Below, piece after piece: positions 7,368 through 15,231 of a stretch of DNA of 50,096 nucleotides. Position numbers and translations under genes: made by a program. Each line of letters starts with the position of its first letter. The stretch's first letter is position 1. Source of the DNA: an uncultured Bacteroidia bacterium (GTDB lineage Bacteria > Bacteroidota > Bacteroidia > Bacteroidales > Prolixibacteraceae); contig CAIUUO010000157.1 of assembly GCA_903902325.1 (NCBI GenBank), positions 1 to 50,096 on the forward strand. Direction: 5' to 3'. The notes beneath the pieces were generated by a model that was given only the letters and a program-made list of their open reading frames with translations, had not been told where the DNA came from and did not search any database.

Positions 7368-9158
7368 TTAATTTCCTGGTAATGTAAACCAAGGCATTGA
7401 GCATTGGTAGTTGGGGGCATCGCCAGCGATAGGCAAAAGCGACTTGAGGGATGGAAGATTCCACATGTACTCTGAATTGTAGCGTGGACGGAGACGATAG
7501 CATGGAGAACCCAGGTTGTCCGTCGAAAACTTTCTTCTTCTGTCAATCACATCTGCTGCTGGCAGGAAGAATCCCTTGTAAACCCTTCCAGGATCTGAAT
7601 CTGGCTTGTGGTAAACCACGTCGGCAGTCCAGGAAGTACCCGTAACAGGAACGCCATTTGCCGGAGTGACCAGGTCGTAGTGATAACGGCGCATGTCATT
7701 CCAGGTATCCAGACTCCATGGGAACAGTGCCACGTACTTCTGCATCATGATATGTGACAGTGTGAAGTCGGTAAGCTGCAGGTTGTTTACAAATTTACTG
7801 TTGAGATAGGCAGTTGCAAGTGTAGCAAACCTGGCCTGTGTAATTTTATCCCCAATCACGGATGTCTGTTTGTTTGAGGCATTTTTTACCATGGTTCCCG
7901 GAACGATCAATCTTTTCACAAAGTCCATATGTCCTGCTACCGCAAGTTTGAACGCATCAAGCGCAGCAGACTTTTGTCCTTTCAGGAACAATGCTTCAGA
8001 TTTTACAAACTGAATCTCGGCATAACTTGATAATGGCCATGGGGCATCATCCCTGTAAAGCCATCTTCCTGTACCGGAAGTTGCTGTGGTAGGCGTTGTT
8101 GTTAATCCCCAGAAATTACAGGCAGCGGTATTGTCCAGTTTTGTGCCCACGAATTTATAAGTGCCTTTCTTGATATTGTTCTGGTCGACCTGCATGGTAT
8201 CGGCAGTTCCAAGTAAAAGTATAGCGCGGGGATCAAGTGTTGCGGTATCCGTAACCATCTGATAGGCGCTCAATCCTTCCACACCACCCGAACTGTTGTA
8301 ATTGGGGATGGTTCCTGTAAGTACCTGTGTAATATAATCTGATTGAGTCAGTACATTGGCGAGATTGGCTCTCAGCACACCAAAGAAGTTGGAGGTGGTA
8401 GAAACTCCGGTTGCCTGGAATGTCAGGGACGGATCATCCGAAGCGCTTGCAAAGGATTTATCGGCACAGATGATGGCAGAATCCAGATAGGCAGTATTCT
8501 TCTTGGCCATGGCAATGTAATTCCTGGCAAGGACTGCATATGCGAATTTTTTCCACTTGGCAGCATCCCCTTTGTAAACCAGGTCATTGGTTGCAAGACT
8601 TGTTGGGTAAGAGGTATTGTCAACCTTTTCAAATTCTGTAATGGCCTGTTTTGCCCAGGAGCGAACCTGAGAGAAGGCGTAATCTTCACTGTCATAATTA
8701 TGGGAAAGAAGTCCGGGAACATAGGCGTCCTTGACAGGAAGATCAGCATGCAGGGAGGCCAGAATATGCCATGAATAGGCTTTGATGGTTAGACCAATGC
8801 CAGCATACCTGAATTGTCCTGCGCTTCTTCCGTCATTGATGATGTTCTCGAGGTTCATACCCTGAAGCCAGTAAGTCATTCTCCAGCACTCACCGCCGTT
8901 GTCACTGCCGGCAAAATAACTGTGAGAAACCCCATAAGTGGATTCAAAACTTGATGAACCACCAAAATATTCAACCATTGGAGCCACGGCTCTGAGGTCA
9001 TAGGCTATCCCCTCGTAAGAGGCCATGACGGGTCCGAGACGGAGAATTGGATCTACCCAGTCCGGAGCGTCTACATTTTTATTCACGTTCAGCCAATCAG
9101 TACAAGAAGTTATACCAAGAACCAGAACTAGAATGAATGCTATAATAATTTTTCTCAT
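7368..9158 (-). CDS. SusD/RagB family outer-membrane nutrient-binding lipoprotein
   Basis: The 596-residue lipoprotein (signal MRKIIIAFILVLVLGITSC, Cys 19) is of the SusD-like_2 type. It begins TDWLNVNKNVDAPDWVDPILRLG and has tetratricopeptide-like helices containing KAYSWHILASLHADLP, DAAKWKKFAYAVLARNYIAMA and YAEIQFVKSEALFLKGQ. The C terminus has WDTWNDMRRYHYDL and the conserved YNSEYMW. SusD proteins form the extracellular lid of SusC TonB-dependent channels and help capture ligand. It follows susC by 12 nt and is certainly in the same operon. Nearby murein-degrading genes suggest muropeptides as the cargo, which is inference only. Confidence 0.95.
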   Translation of the reverse strand: MRKIIIAFILVLVLGITSCTDWLNVNKNVDAPDWVDPILRLGPVMASYEGIAYDLRAVAPMVEYFGGSSSFESTYGVSHSYFAGSDNGGECWRMTYWLQGMNLENIINDGRSAGQFRYAGIGLTIKAYSWHILASLHADLPVKDAYVPGLLSHNYDSEDYAFSQVRSWAKQAITEFEKVDNTSYPTSLATNDLVYKGDAAKWKKFAYAVLARNYIAMAKKNTAYLDSAIICADKSFASASDDPSLTFQATGVSTTSNFFGVLRANLANVLTQSDYITQVLTGTIPNYNSSGGVEGLSAYQMVTDTATLDPRAILLLGTADTMQVDQNNIKKGTYKFVGTKLDNTAACNFWGLTTTPTTATSGTGRWLYRDDAPWPLSSYAEIQFVKSEALFLKGQKSAALDAFKLAVAGHMDFVKRLIVPGTMVKNASNKQTSVIGDKITQARFATLATAYLNSKFVNNLQLTDFTLSHIMMQKYVALFPWSLDTWNDMRRYHYDLVTPANGVPVTGTSWTADVVYHKPDSDPGRVYKGFFLPAADVIDRRRKFSTDNLGSPCYRLRPRYNSEYMWNLPSLKSLLPIAGDAPNYQCSMPWFTLPGN

Positions 9159-9170
9159 CGCTTTGATAAA

Positions 9171-12100
9171 TTAAAATGTTACACTTAAACCAAATGATAT
9201 TCTTCTGGGGGCTGCGATGGCCATCATGTCAAAACCTGCTCCACCTGTTCCACCCAGCGCTGCTGAGTTGGAGTTGCCCACTACGTCAATTCCTGAATAG
9301 TTGGTCCAAACCATCAGGTCATTCCCTGAAGTAAAAAGGGAAGCCTGGGAAATGGTCTTTCTGGTGGTTTTTGCCAGCCACTCGGGGTTGATGTTGTAAG
9401 TTAGCCTTACTTCTGCCAGTCTCAGATAGTTGATGTTTTTCTCAATCCAATCAGGATCCTGACCGGAATATCCATACTGCAGGTCACCAAGTTTAACACC
9501 AATGGTATTGACAGTTGGTGTTGCAGAATTTTCGTAGGTATCTTTCAATACACCGTCGAAAACTACAGGAGCAGCCTCGCGTTGGGTAACTGATTCAGTG
9601 CTGTATCCATATTGTTGCATGTAACGCTTGGTTCCGTTTACAACCGTAGCCCCAATACGGCCATCCAGCAGAGCGGTCAGTGTAACCATCCTTTTATAAT
9701 TGACAGAAGCATTGAAACCAAAATTCAATTTTGGTTCACGGTCTCCAATCACACTCCAGGTTCCGCTTGCAAGAGGAAGGCCTGATGAAGGGTCAATCAG
9801 TACCTTGCCTTGACTGTTCTTCTGGTAATCAAGCCCTGTCAAAGAAGTGATAGGGTTTCCAACCATGATCCCGTTCCGGATGTTTCCGGAAACCCAGGTA
9901 TAAGCATTATAGTACTCAGTAACATTTTTCGGCAACGATTCAACGTTGCTCCAGTTATGGAAGAAATTAAGCGCCGCATTGACTGTCCAGTCGCGGTTTT
10001 TGACAATATCACCATTGACGCCGAATTCAAAACCTTTGGTTGTAAATGAACCCACATTCATGTTGTTCAATACGAAACCGGTGGCATAACTCATGCGGAA
10101 TCCGGTGATGATCTGATCTTTTGAATCTGTCTGGTAGTAGGACATTTCGAAGTTCAACCTGTTTCTGAACAAACGTCCATCAATGCCAACTTCCAAGGAA
10201 GTGTTCATTTCAGGGCGAAGATTTGGATTTGGCCCGGTAAATCCATAGCGGTATCCACCATAGGAAGTTGGGGCGGCCTCAAGTGCAGGGTAAATGGAAA
10301 GCGGAGGGGCATCTTTACCCACCTGTGTAGCAGATGCTCTCAGTTTTAAATAACTTATTTTGTCTGAATAGGGTTTCAGAAAAGAAAAATCCGAGAGAAT
10401 TAAACTGAAGTCAGCAGCAGGATAAAAATATCTGTTGTTTTCAGGAGGTAAGGTAGAAGACCAGTCGTTTGTACCCCTAACCGTTAGGAAAGCCAGATTG
10501 TTGTACGAAAATTCAAAAGAACCCGAAATGGATTGCAACCTCCTCATCACAGTCCTTGTCGTGTTGACAAGCGTGGTAGCATCGCAGTTGTTGATGGACT
10601 GAAAATCGGGTACCATGAATTTCTCCCCGTGAACAGATAAGGTTTTTGAGCCCTGTTCCAACTGCCGGTAGGCAAGCTGACCTGAAACATTCAACTTGCC
10701 AAACTCTTTCTTATAGGTGGAGATAAGGTTGATCGTAGGATTGTTTTCGTTGACCTTTGACTGGTCGTAGGATCCTGTTCCCGTTGCAGTTGAAGACCAT
10801 TGCGGGTGACGTACGATGACAATGGTTGTCTGGTTTACATCGACACCTACCTGGGCACGGATGAGCAGGTCCTTAATAGGTGTGAGGTTGACTACCACAT
10901 TCGAGATAACATGCTGGCCTTCATCGTAATTTTTGTTCTTGTACAAATCGAAATAGGGGTTAAGGATGTCGACATCCGCATACTTGTTTGGGTAACGGAT
11001 ATTGCCGGCCGGTGTAAGATAAGTCCTCATATCGTCGGTAAGGGGCCAGTTCAATGCCCTGTAAAGAACGCCTCCTGTACCGCGGTCCACCTTCGTATTG
11101 TCCATATTGGAATAGGCCATGGAAGCCTCTACATTCAGCCATTTGGAAAGTTTGGCAGTTCCTGATATGGAAATGTTATTTCGGTCATAACCGGAGGTTG
11201 CTACAACCCCATTGTATTTCAATGTGCTTGCAGATGCCCTGAATGTCATGTTTTCGTTTCCAGCCTCAAAGGATACGTTGTGTTTTTGACTTGTTCCGGT
11301 TTGAAACAGGTTCGCCACATTGTTATAGAGTGTGGTGCCCGGTGCATAGGTGGCCCCAAAGTGTCTGGAAGTATAGTAGTTGGTATTTCCATACATTCCG
11401 TTGTCATACTTGGTCTGAATCTCAGGATACTGGTAGGCATTTTCAATTCCGAAAGAGTTGCTGTACCTGACAACTCCTTTCCCTTTGCTTCCTTTTCTGG
11501 TTGTAATGATAATGGCTCCGTTGGAGGCATCACTGCCATAAAGCGCTGCAGCAGCTGCACCTTTTAGGACTGTCATGCTCTCAATGTCTTCCGGATTGAG
11601 GTCGGATGCGCGGTTGGAAAAATCGAGCTGGGCCGTACCTACAATGGGGTCTGCGCCCTGCTTGGAGGCAAGTCCGCCGATCGGATTAAAACTGGTATTA
11701 CTTATCGGAATACCGTCAACGACGAAGAGTGGTTGATTGTTACCTGAAATGGAGGTAGCGCCTCGGATAATAATGGAACTTGAAGAACCCGGGGTTCCGC
11801 CTGAATTGGTAATCTGTACGCCGGAAACGCGGCCTTGCAGGGAGTTAACAAAATTTTCCCTTCCAGACTCGGCAATTTCTATTCCTTTCAGGGTTTGTGT
11901 TGCCGCACCCACGGCCCGGGCGGTACGCTTGATCCCAAACTCACCGGTTATCACAGCTTCTTCAAGCTGGATACTTGACATAACTAGTTGTACATTGATT
12001 ACATTGGATGTACCAATGGTAATCTCCTGGGGAGTATAGCCCACAAAGGAGAATACAAGCACCTTGCCGGGGGCAGCCTTAATGCTGAAATTTCCTGCCA

Positions 12101-12269
12101 TATCCGTAATAGTACCCTGGGTGGTACCCTTTAGGACAACAGTAACTCCCGGCATGGTTTCGTTCGTTTTTGCATCGGTTACCTGTCCTTTAACAGGAGC
12201 CTGTGCATAAGAGTCATGAGCAATCGTGACCCCAATTACCATCAAACACAGTAAGAGGATTGTTTTCAT
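9171..12269 (-). CDS. SusC/RagA family TonB-linked outer-membrane transporter
   Basis: The 1032-residue protein has a signal peptide (KTILLLCLMVIGVTIAHDSYAQ) and a CarboxypepD_reg-like domain (about 25-105: VKGQVTDAKTNETMPGV to FSFVGYTPQEI). It continues with a SusC-type plug (SLQGRVSGVQITNSGGTPG, IIIRGATSISGNNQPLFVVD, VLKGAAAAALYGSDASNGAI) and a long beta-barrel ending in RRISFGLSVTF. It imports large nutrients through the outer membrane using TonB energy together with its SusD partner. The length is normal. It lies 168 nt downstream of the dipeptide epimerase on the same strand; that AT-rich gap probably holds its own promoter. No FecR/sigma or hybrid sensor is adjacent, so the regulator is not local. 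Confidence 0.96.
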   Translation of the reverse strand: MKTILLLCLMVIGVTIAHDSYAQAPVKGQVTDAKTNETMPGVTVVLKGTTQGTITDMAGNFSIKAAPGKVLVFSFVGYTPQEITIGTSNVINVQLVMSSIQLEEAVITGEFGIKRTARAVGAATQTLKGIEIAESGRENFVNSLQGRVSGVQITNSGGTPGSSSSIIIRGATSISGNNQPLFVVDGIPISNTSFNPIGGLASKQGADPIVGTAQLDFSNRASDLNPEDIESMTVLKGAAAAALYGSDASNGAIIITTRKGSKGKGVVRYSNSFGIENAYQYPEIQTKYDNGMYGNTNYYTSRHFGATYAPGTTLYNNVANLFQTGTSQKHNVSFEAGNENMTFRASASTLKYNGVVATSGYDRNNISISGTAKLSKWLNVEASMAYSNMDNTKVDRGTGGVLYRALNWPLTDDMRTYLTPAGNIRYPNKYADVDILNPYFDLYKNKNYDEGQHVISNVVVNLTPIKDLLIRAQVGVDVNQTTIVIVRHPQWSSTATGTGSYDQSKVNENNPTINLISTYKKEFGKLNVSGQLAYRQLEQGSKTLSVHGEKFMVPDFQSINNCDATTLVNTTRTVMRRLQSISGSFEFSYNNLAFLTVRGTNDWSSTLPPENNRYFYPAADFSLILSDFSFLKPYSDKISYLKLRASATQVGKDAPPLSIYPALEAAPTSYGGYRYGFTGPNPNLRPEMNTSLEVGIDGRLFRNRLNFEMSYYQTDSKDQIITGFRMSYATGFVLNNMNVGSFTTKGFEFGVNGDIVKNRDWTVNAALNFFHNWSNVESLPKNVTEYYNAYTWVSGNIRNGIMVGNPITSLTGLDYQKNSQGKVLIDPSSGLPLASGTWSVIGDREPKLNFGFNASVNYKRMVTLTALLDGRIGATVVNGTKRYMQQYGYSTESVTQREAAPVVFDGVLKDTYENSATPTVNTIGVKLGDLQYGYSGQDPDWIEKNINYLRLAEVRLTYNINPEWLAKTTRKTISQASLFTSGNDLMVWTNYSGIDVVGNSNSAALGGTGGAGFDMMAIAAPRRISFGLSVTF

Positions 12270-12437
12270 TTCATTTTTAATTTTGGATTAATGCAGTTCA
12301 TGTAGTTTTCATTTGTTTTTCAAATAGGTAGTGCATATTCTTTTAGCCATAATTTACTTTTAATATTTATAATTAGTTACTTATCATTCATTGTATTTAA
12401 CTTTCATTCAATCACAATTTAACATCATTGTCAATTG

Positions 12438-13577
12438 TCAACTGTTAATTTTTTTGATTCCGATACCTGGGAAATCGCTCAAGGTAACTTTACCATCAAC
12501 GACTTTCATTCCATCAAAAATATCATTGGAAATTAGTAGGTTTCCGTCCAGATCAGCCCAGTCCACAATGGGTGAAAGCTGAGCTGCAGCGCTGGTACCG
12601 CATGAGGTTTCCGTCATGCATCCCATCAGGGTTTTCATCTTCAGGCTGCGCGCCATCTCTATGATTTTATGGGCCTCGCGCATACCTGTGCATTTCATCA
12701 GTTTGCAGTTGATGCCCGAATAGACACCGTGCAGTTTGTCGAGGTCGCCGATACGCTGCAGGGCTTCGTCGGCAATGATAGGCAGCGGACTGTTCTGCGT
12801 CAGCCAGGCTGTATCATCGAAGTTGTGCTTGTCAAATGGTTGCTCCACAAAGACAACTCCCTGCTCTTTCAGCCAATGGACCTTATCCAGTGCCTGTTGC
12901 CGATCTTTCCAACCCTGGTTGACATCCACGGAAAGCGGGACATTGGTCACGGAACGGACGCTGTTAATCATCTCTTCATCATTCCCGCCGCCAATCTTAA
13001 CCTTTAGTGTTTTGAATGGCGATGCCTCCTTAGTCTTGGCAATTACCTCTTCTTTTTTGTCGATCCCGATGGTGAAAGTGGTAAGGGGAGTCTTCTCCGC
13101 GCTGTATCCCCAGATTCTGTGCCAGGGCTGATTGAGCAGTTTGCCAACCAGATCGTGAAGAGCGATATCGACGGATGCCTTGGCAGCACAGTTCCCCGGC
13201 ATGGCAGCATCCACATAATCCAGGATCTCTTCCAACCGGAATGGGTCCTTAAATTGTGAAAGGTCGATGGAGGAGAGGAATTTGGTGGCGGTTTGGTGAG
13301 ATTCTCCAAGGTAGGGAGGCATTGATCCTTCTCCATATCCGGTTACTCCTTCCCATTCAATTTCCGTCAGCATGACCGCTGTGGTCGTCCTGGAGTTGGA
13401 TGCGATGGTAAAGGTATGCCTGAGTTGCAATTCATAAGGCCGAAAAGTCAGTTTCAGACCATTCCCGGAAGGTTGGTAACGAGGGAGGGATTTCCCATCC
13501 TTCGTAAATGAAGACAAAAATCCAACTCCTGCTGCCATGGTGGTTGCACCTATAAAAGATCTGCGGTTAGTTCTCAT
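12438..13577 (-). CDS. Exported dipeptide epimerase (L-Ala-D/L-Glu type, enolase superfamily)
   Basis: The 379-residue protein begins with a twin-arginine signal (MRTNRRSFIGATTMAAGVGF), so it is probably exported folded to the periplasm. The catalytic barrel shows the enolase-superfamily set: KVK at 192-194, D218 (DVNQGW), E245 (VEQPF), D270 (IADEAL), the KLMK strand at 292-295 and D342/D344 (DLDG), which match the two Asp residues that hold the dipeptide ammonium group in Ala-Glu epimerases. The reaction is interconversion of L-Ala-D-Glu and L-Ala-L-Glu from murein peptides. The NlpC/P60 endopeptidase upstream (13841) could supply that dipeptide. E. coli and Bacillus homologues are cytosolic, so the signal is notable. 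Confidence 0.9.
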   Translation of the reverse strand: MRTNRRSFIGATTMAAGVGFLSSFTKDGKSLPRYQPSGNGLKLTFRPYELQLRHTFTIASNSRTTTAVMLTEIEWEGVTGYGEGSMPPYLGESHQTATKFLSSIDLSQFKDPFRLEEILDYVDAAMPGNCAAKASVDIALHDLVGKLLNQPWHRIWGYSAEKTPLTTFTIGIDKKEEVIAKTKEASPFKTLKVKIGGGNDEEMINSVRSVTNVPLSVDVNQGWKDRQQALDKVHWLKEQGVVFVEQPFDKHNFDDTAWLTQNSPLPIIADEALQRIGDLDKLHGVYSGINCKLMKCTGMREAHKIIEMARSLKMKTLMGCMTETSCGTSAAAQLSPIVDWADLDGNLLISNDIFDGMKVVDGKVTLSDFPGIGIKKINS

Positions 13578-13612
13578 TTAACAATAGTCAATATTCTATA
13601 AAGCTATTCAAA

Positions 13613-13634
13613 TTTAACCCCTTCGGGGTATAGC
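13613..13634. repeat. Shared 22-nt palindromic element (copy 1)
   Basis: The core ACCCCTTCGGGGTATAG, with identical flanks over 22 nt, also occurs at 22836-22857. CCCCTTCGGGG is a compact stem. A following segment (about 13640-13760) with CTCCCGG and ACTCCCGGGAGT looks like a degenerate relative of the sequence around 22793. Confidence 0.75.
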
Positions 13635-13765
13635 ACCAGGGTTACATCTCCCGGTTTCTTTATCTTTTCTGCGGTTCCACTTATCGTTGGACAGGCAGGA
13701 CACTCTGGACTGCCATTCTTTGTAGCCCTTTTGTCTTCCCTCAGGGCGCTACTCCCGGGAGTTGA

Positions 13766-13834
13766 AGTCTCCAAGTCTCCTAGTCCCCCAGTCTCCTAGT
13801 CCCCCAGTCTCCAAGTCTCCTAGTCTCCTAGTCT
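13766..13834. repeat. Tandem array of AGTCTCC-type units
   Basis: About nine units of the 7-8-nt pattern AGTCTCC(A/T) or AGTCCCCC follow each other immediately downstream of the NlpC/P60 gene's stop codon. The strand is pyrimidine rich and no ORF is conserved through it. Confidence 0.8.
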
Positions 13835-13840
13835 TTCCCG

Positions 13841-15016
13841 TCAGTACCAAGGATGATCCTTCACCCGAACGATGCCTGAAGTACCTTCGGATCCCATGAT
13901 CCTCCGGCCACCAAGCCAGTTGTCGGCACGTATTTTTGAATAATTGGTTTGCGATGGGTCAAAACTATCGACCCTTACAAATCCGGAAGAATTTATATAG
14001 GCTCCGTTTCCGAGGTATAGTCCCACGTGAGTGGCTTTTGCTGGTTTGTCACCCGCGGCTTTCCTGCCAAAGAAAACGAGATCGCCTGGTTTCAGACTGG
14101 TATATCCACTCTGGGGTTCTGTCGCAACACCATGCCTGAACTGCAGGGAGGCATCCCTGGCAAGAATGACACCATTCAGGAAATAGACTGTTTTGACGAA
14201 ACCACTGCAATCAACCCCTTTCGTTGAGGTACCTCCCCATAAATAAGGACGTCCCATCAGCGATTTGGCACGAACGGCCAGACTCTCAGCCGTCGGGCTG
14301 GTATTTTTTCTCCAATTGTCAAAATCAGCAAAATCAGTTGCCGGAAGTTCTATTTTCCGACCATCCGGCATTTCTGCGACGCATCCATATTTGGTTAATT
14401 CATCGAGTTTCAAAATACTGCCCGCAACCAGGTCAGTCACGGCCTCCTTGGTTTCAGGATTGAAGCCTGTTCCTGACAATGGAAGATAAATGATCCTCTT
14501 GCTGCTCCTCCAGTTCTCCATTCCGGCAATATCAGTCACAATCAGCGCATCATCATCTACCCAGCCGATGTAACGGTCAGGAGTCTGAATCAAAAACCAG
14601 CCTCCTGATTTTTTCAGAATCCTGACGGGAGTTCCCAATATTGCCTGCGTAGCCATTTCTGCACTATTGGCTGGATTAGAGCGGATATTGCAAACACTGA
14701 TGTTGACCAGTGCCCAGTTTTTAACACCGGGAGCCTGATCGGGCAATATACGGATACTGTCTGTAATGGATATGGAGGCGCTTTTCAGGTTTGAAATCAG
14801 GATGTTTTTTGCTTCCGGACTGGTTGTTTCACCGGTTGCTACCAGGGATGATCCCCAGTCCGTGAAGTGAACCTGATAGAGATCTTCCCTGCTATCTGGA
14901 ATTACTTGCGAAGCAACATTTTTTGATATTTTCTCCGCCTCTTTTAGTTGGGAGACACCGGAATGACAGGCTGTCAAAACAACTGCACATGCCAGACAAA
15001 TGACGAGACGGTTCAT
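13841..15016 (-). CDS. SH3 / NlpC-P60 murein endopeptidase lipoprotein (YkfC-like)
   Basis: The 391-residue protein is a lipoprotein (NRLVICLACAVVLTACHSG, Cys 17). A bacterial SH3 domain lies at about 103-155 (VCNIRSNPANSAEMATQAIL, then GWVDDDAL), with a second SH3-like region at about 175-225. The NlpC/P60 domain (about 242-375) has catalytic C270 in GVDCSGFVK and H330 in ATHVGLYLG; N342 (YINSSG) occupies the third polar position. YkfC-type enzymes cut gamma-D-Glu to diamino-acid bonds and release L-Ala-D-Glu, which is the substrate of the epimerase encoded next (264 nt away). It acts in the periplasm or at the cell surface. Confidence 0.92.
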   Translation of the reverse strand: MNRLVICLACAVVLTACHSGVSQLKEAEKISKNVASQVIPDSREDLYQVHFTDWGSSLVATGETTSPEAKNILISNLKSASISITDSIRILPDQAPGVKNWALVNISVCNIRSNPANSAEMATQAILGTPVRILKKSGGWFLIQTPDRYIGWVDDDALIVTDIAGMENWRSSKRIIYLPLSGTGFNPETKEAVTDLVAGSILKLDELTKYGCVAEMPDGRKIELPATDFADFDNWRKNTSPTAESLAVRAKSLMGRPYLWGGTSTKGVDCSGFVKTVYFLNGVILARDASLQFRHGVATEPQSGYTSLKPGDLVFFGRKAAGDKPAKATHVGLYLGNGAYINSSGFVRVDSFDPSQTNYSKIRADNWLGGRRIMGSEGTSGIVRVKDHPWY

Positions 15017-15231
15017 AACTATTTGTTTTGGTATTACAAATTAAAAGAGTCAAATTTCCTTAAACTGAATAAAACCAATAAAGTGAAAAGTAACAATAGT
15101 CATTGAATGATCTGTCTATTTTTCAAAAAATGGTTTGATTGCCGGATTGAAATATTTTCGACTGGTTTAATGGGTACTAATATAACAAATTTTTACATTA
15201 TTTAAGAATTCTTGTAAGATATAATACCAAT

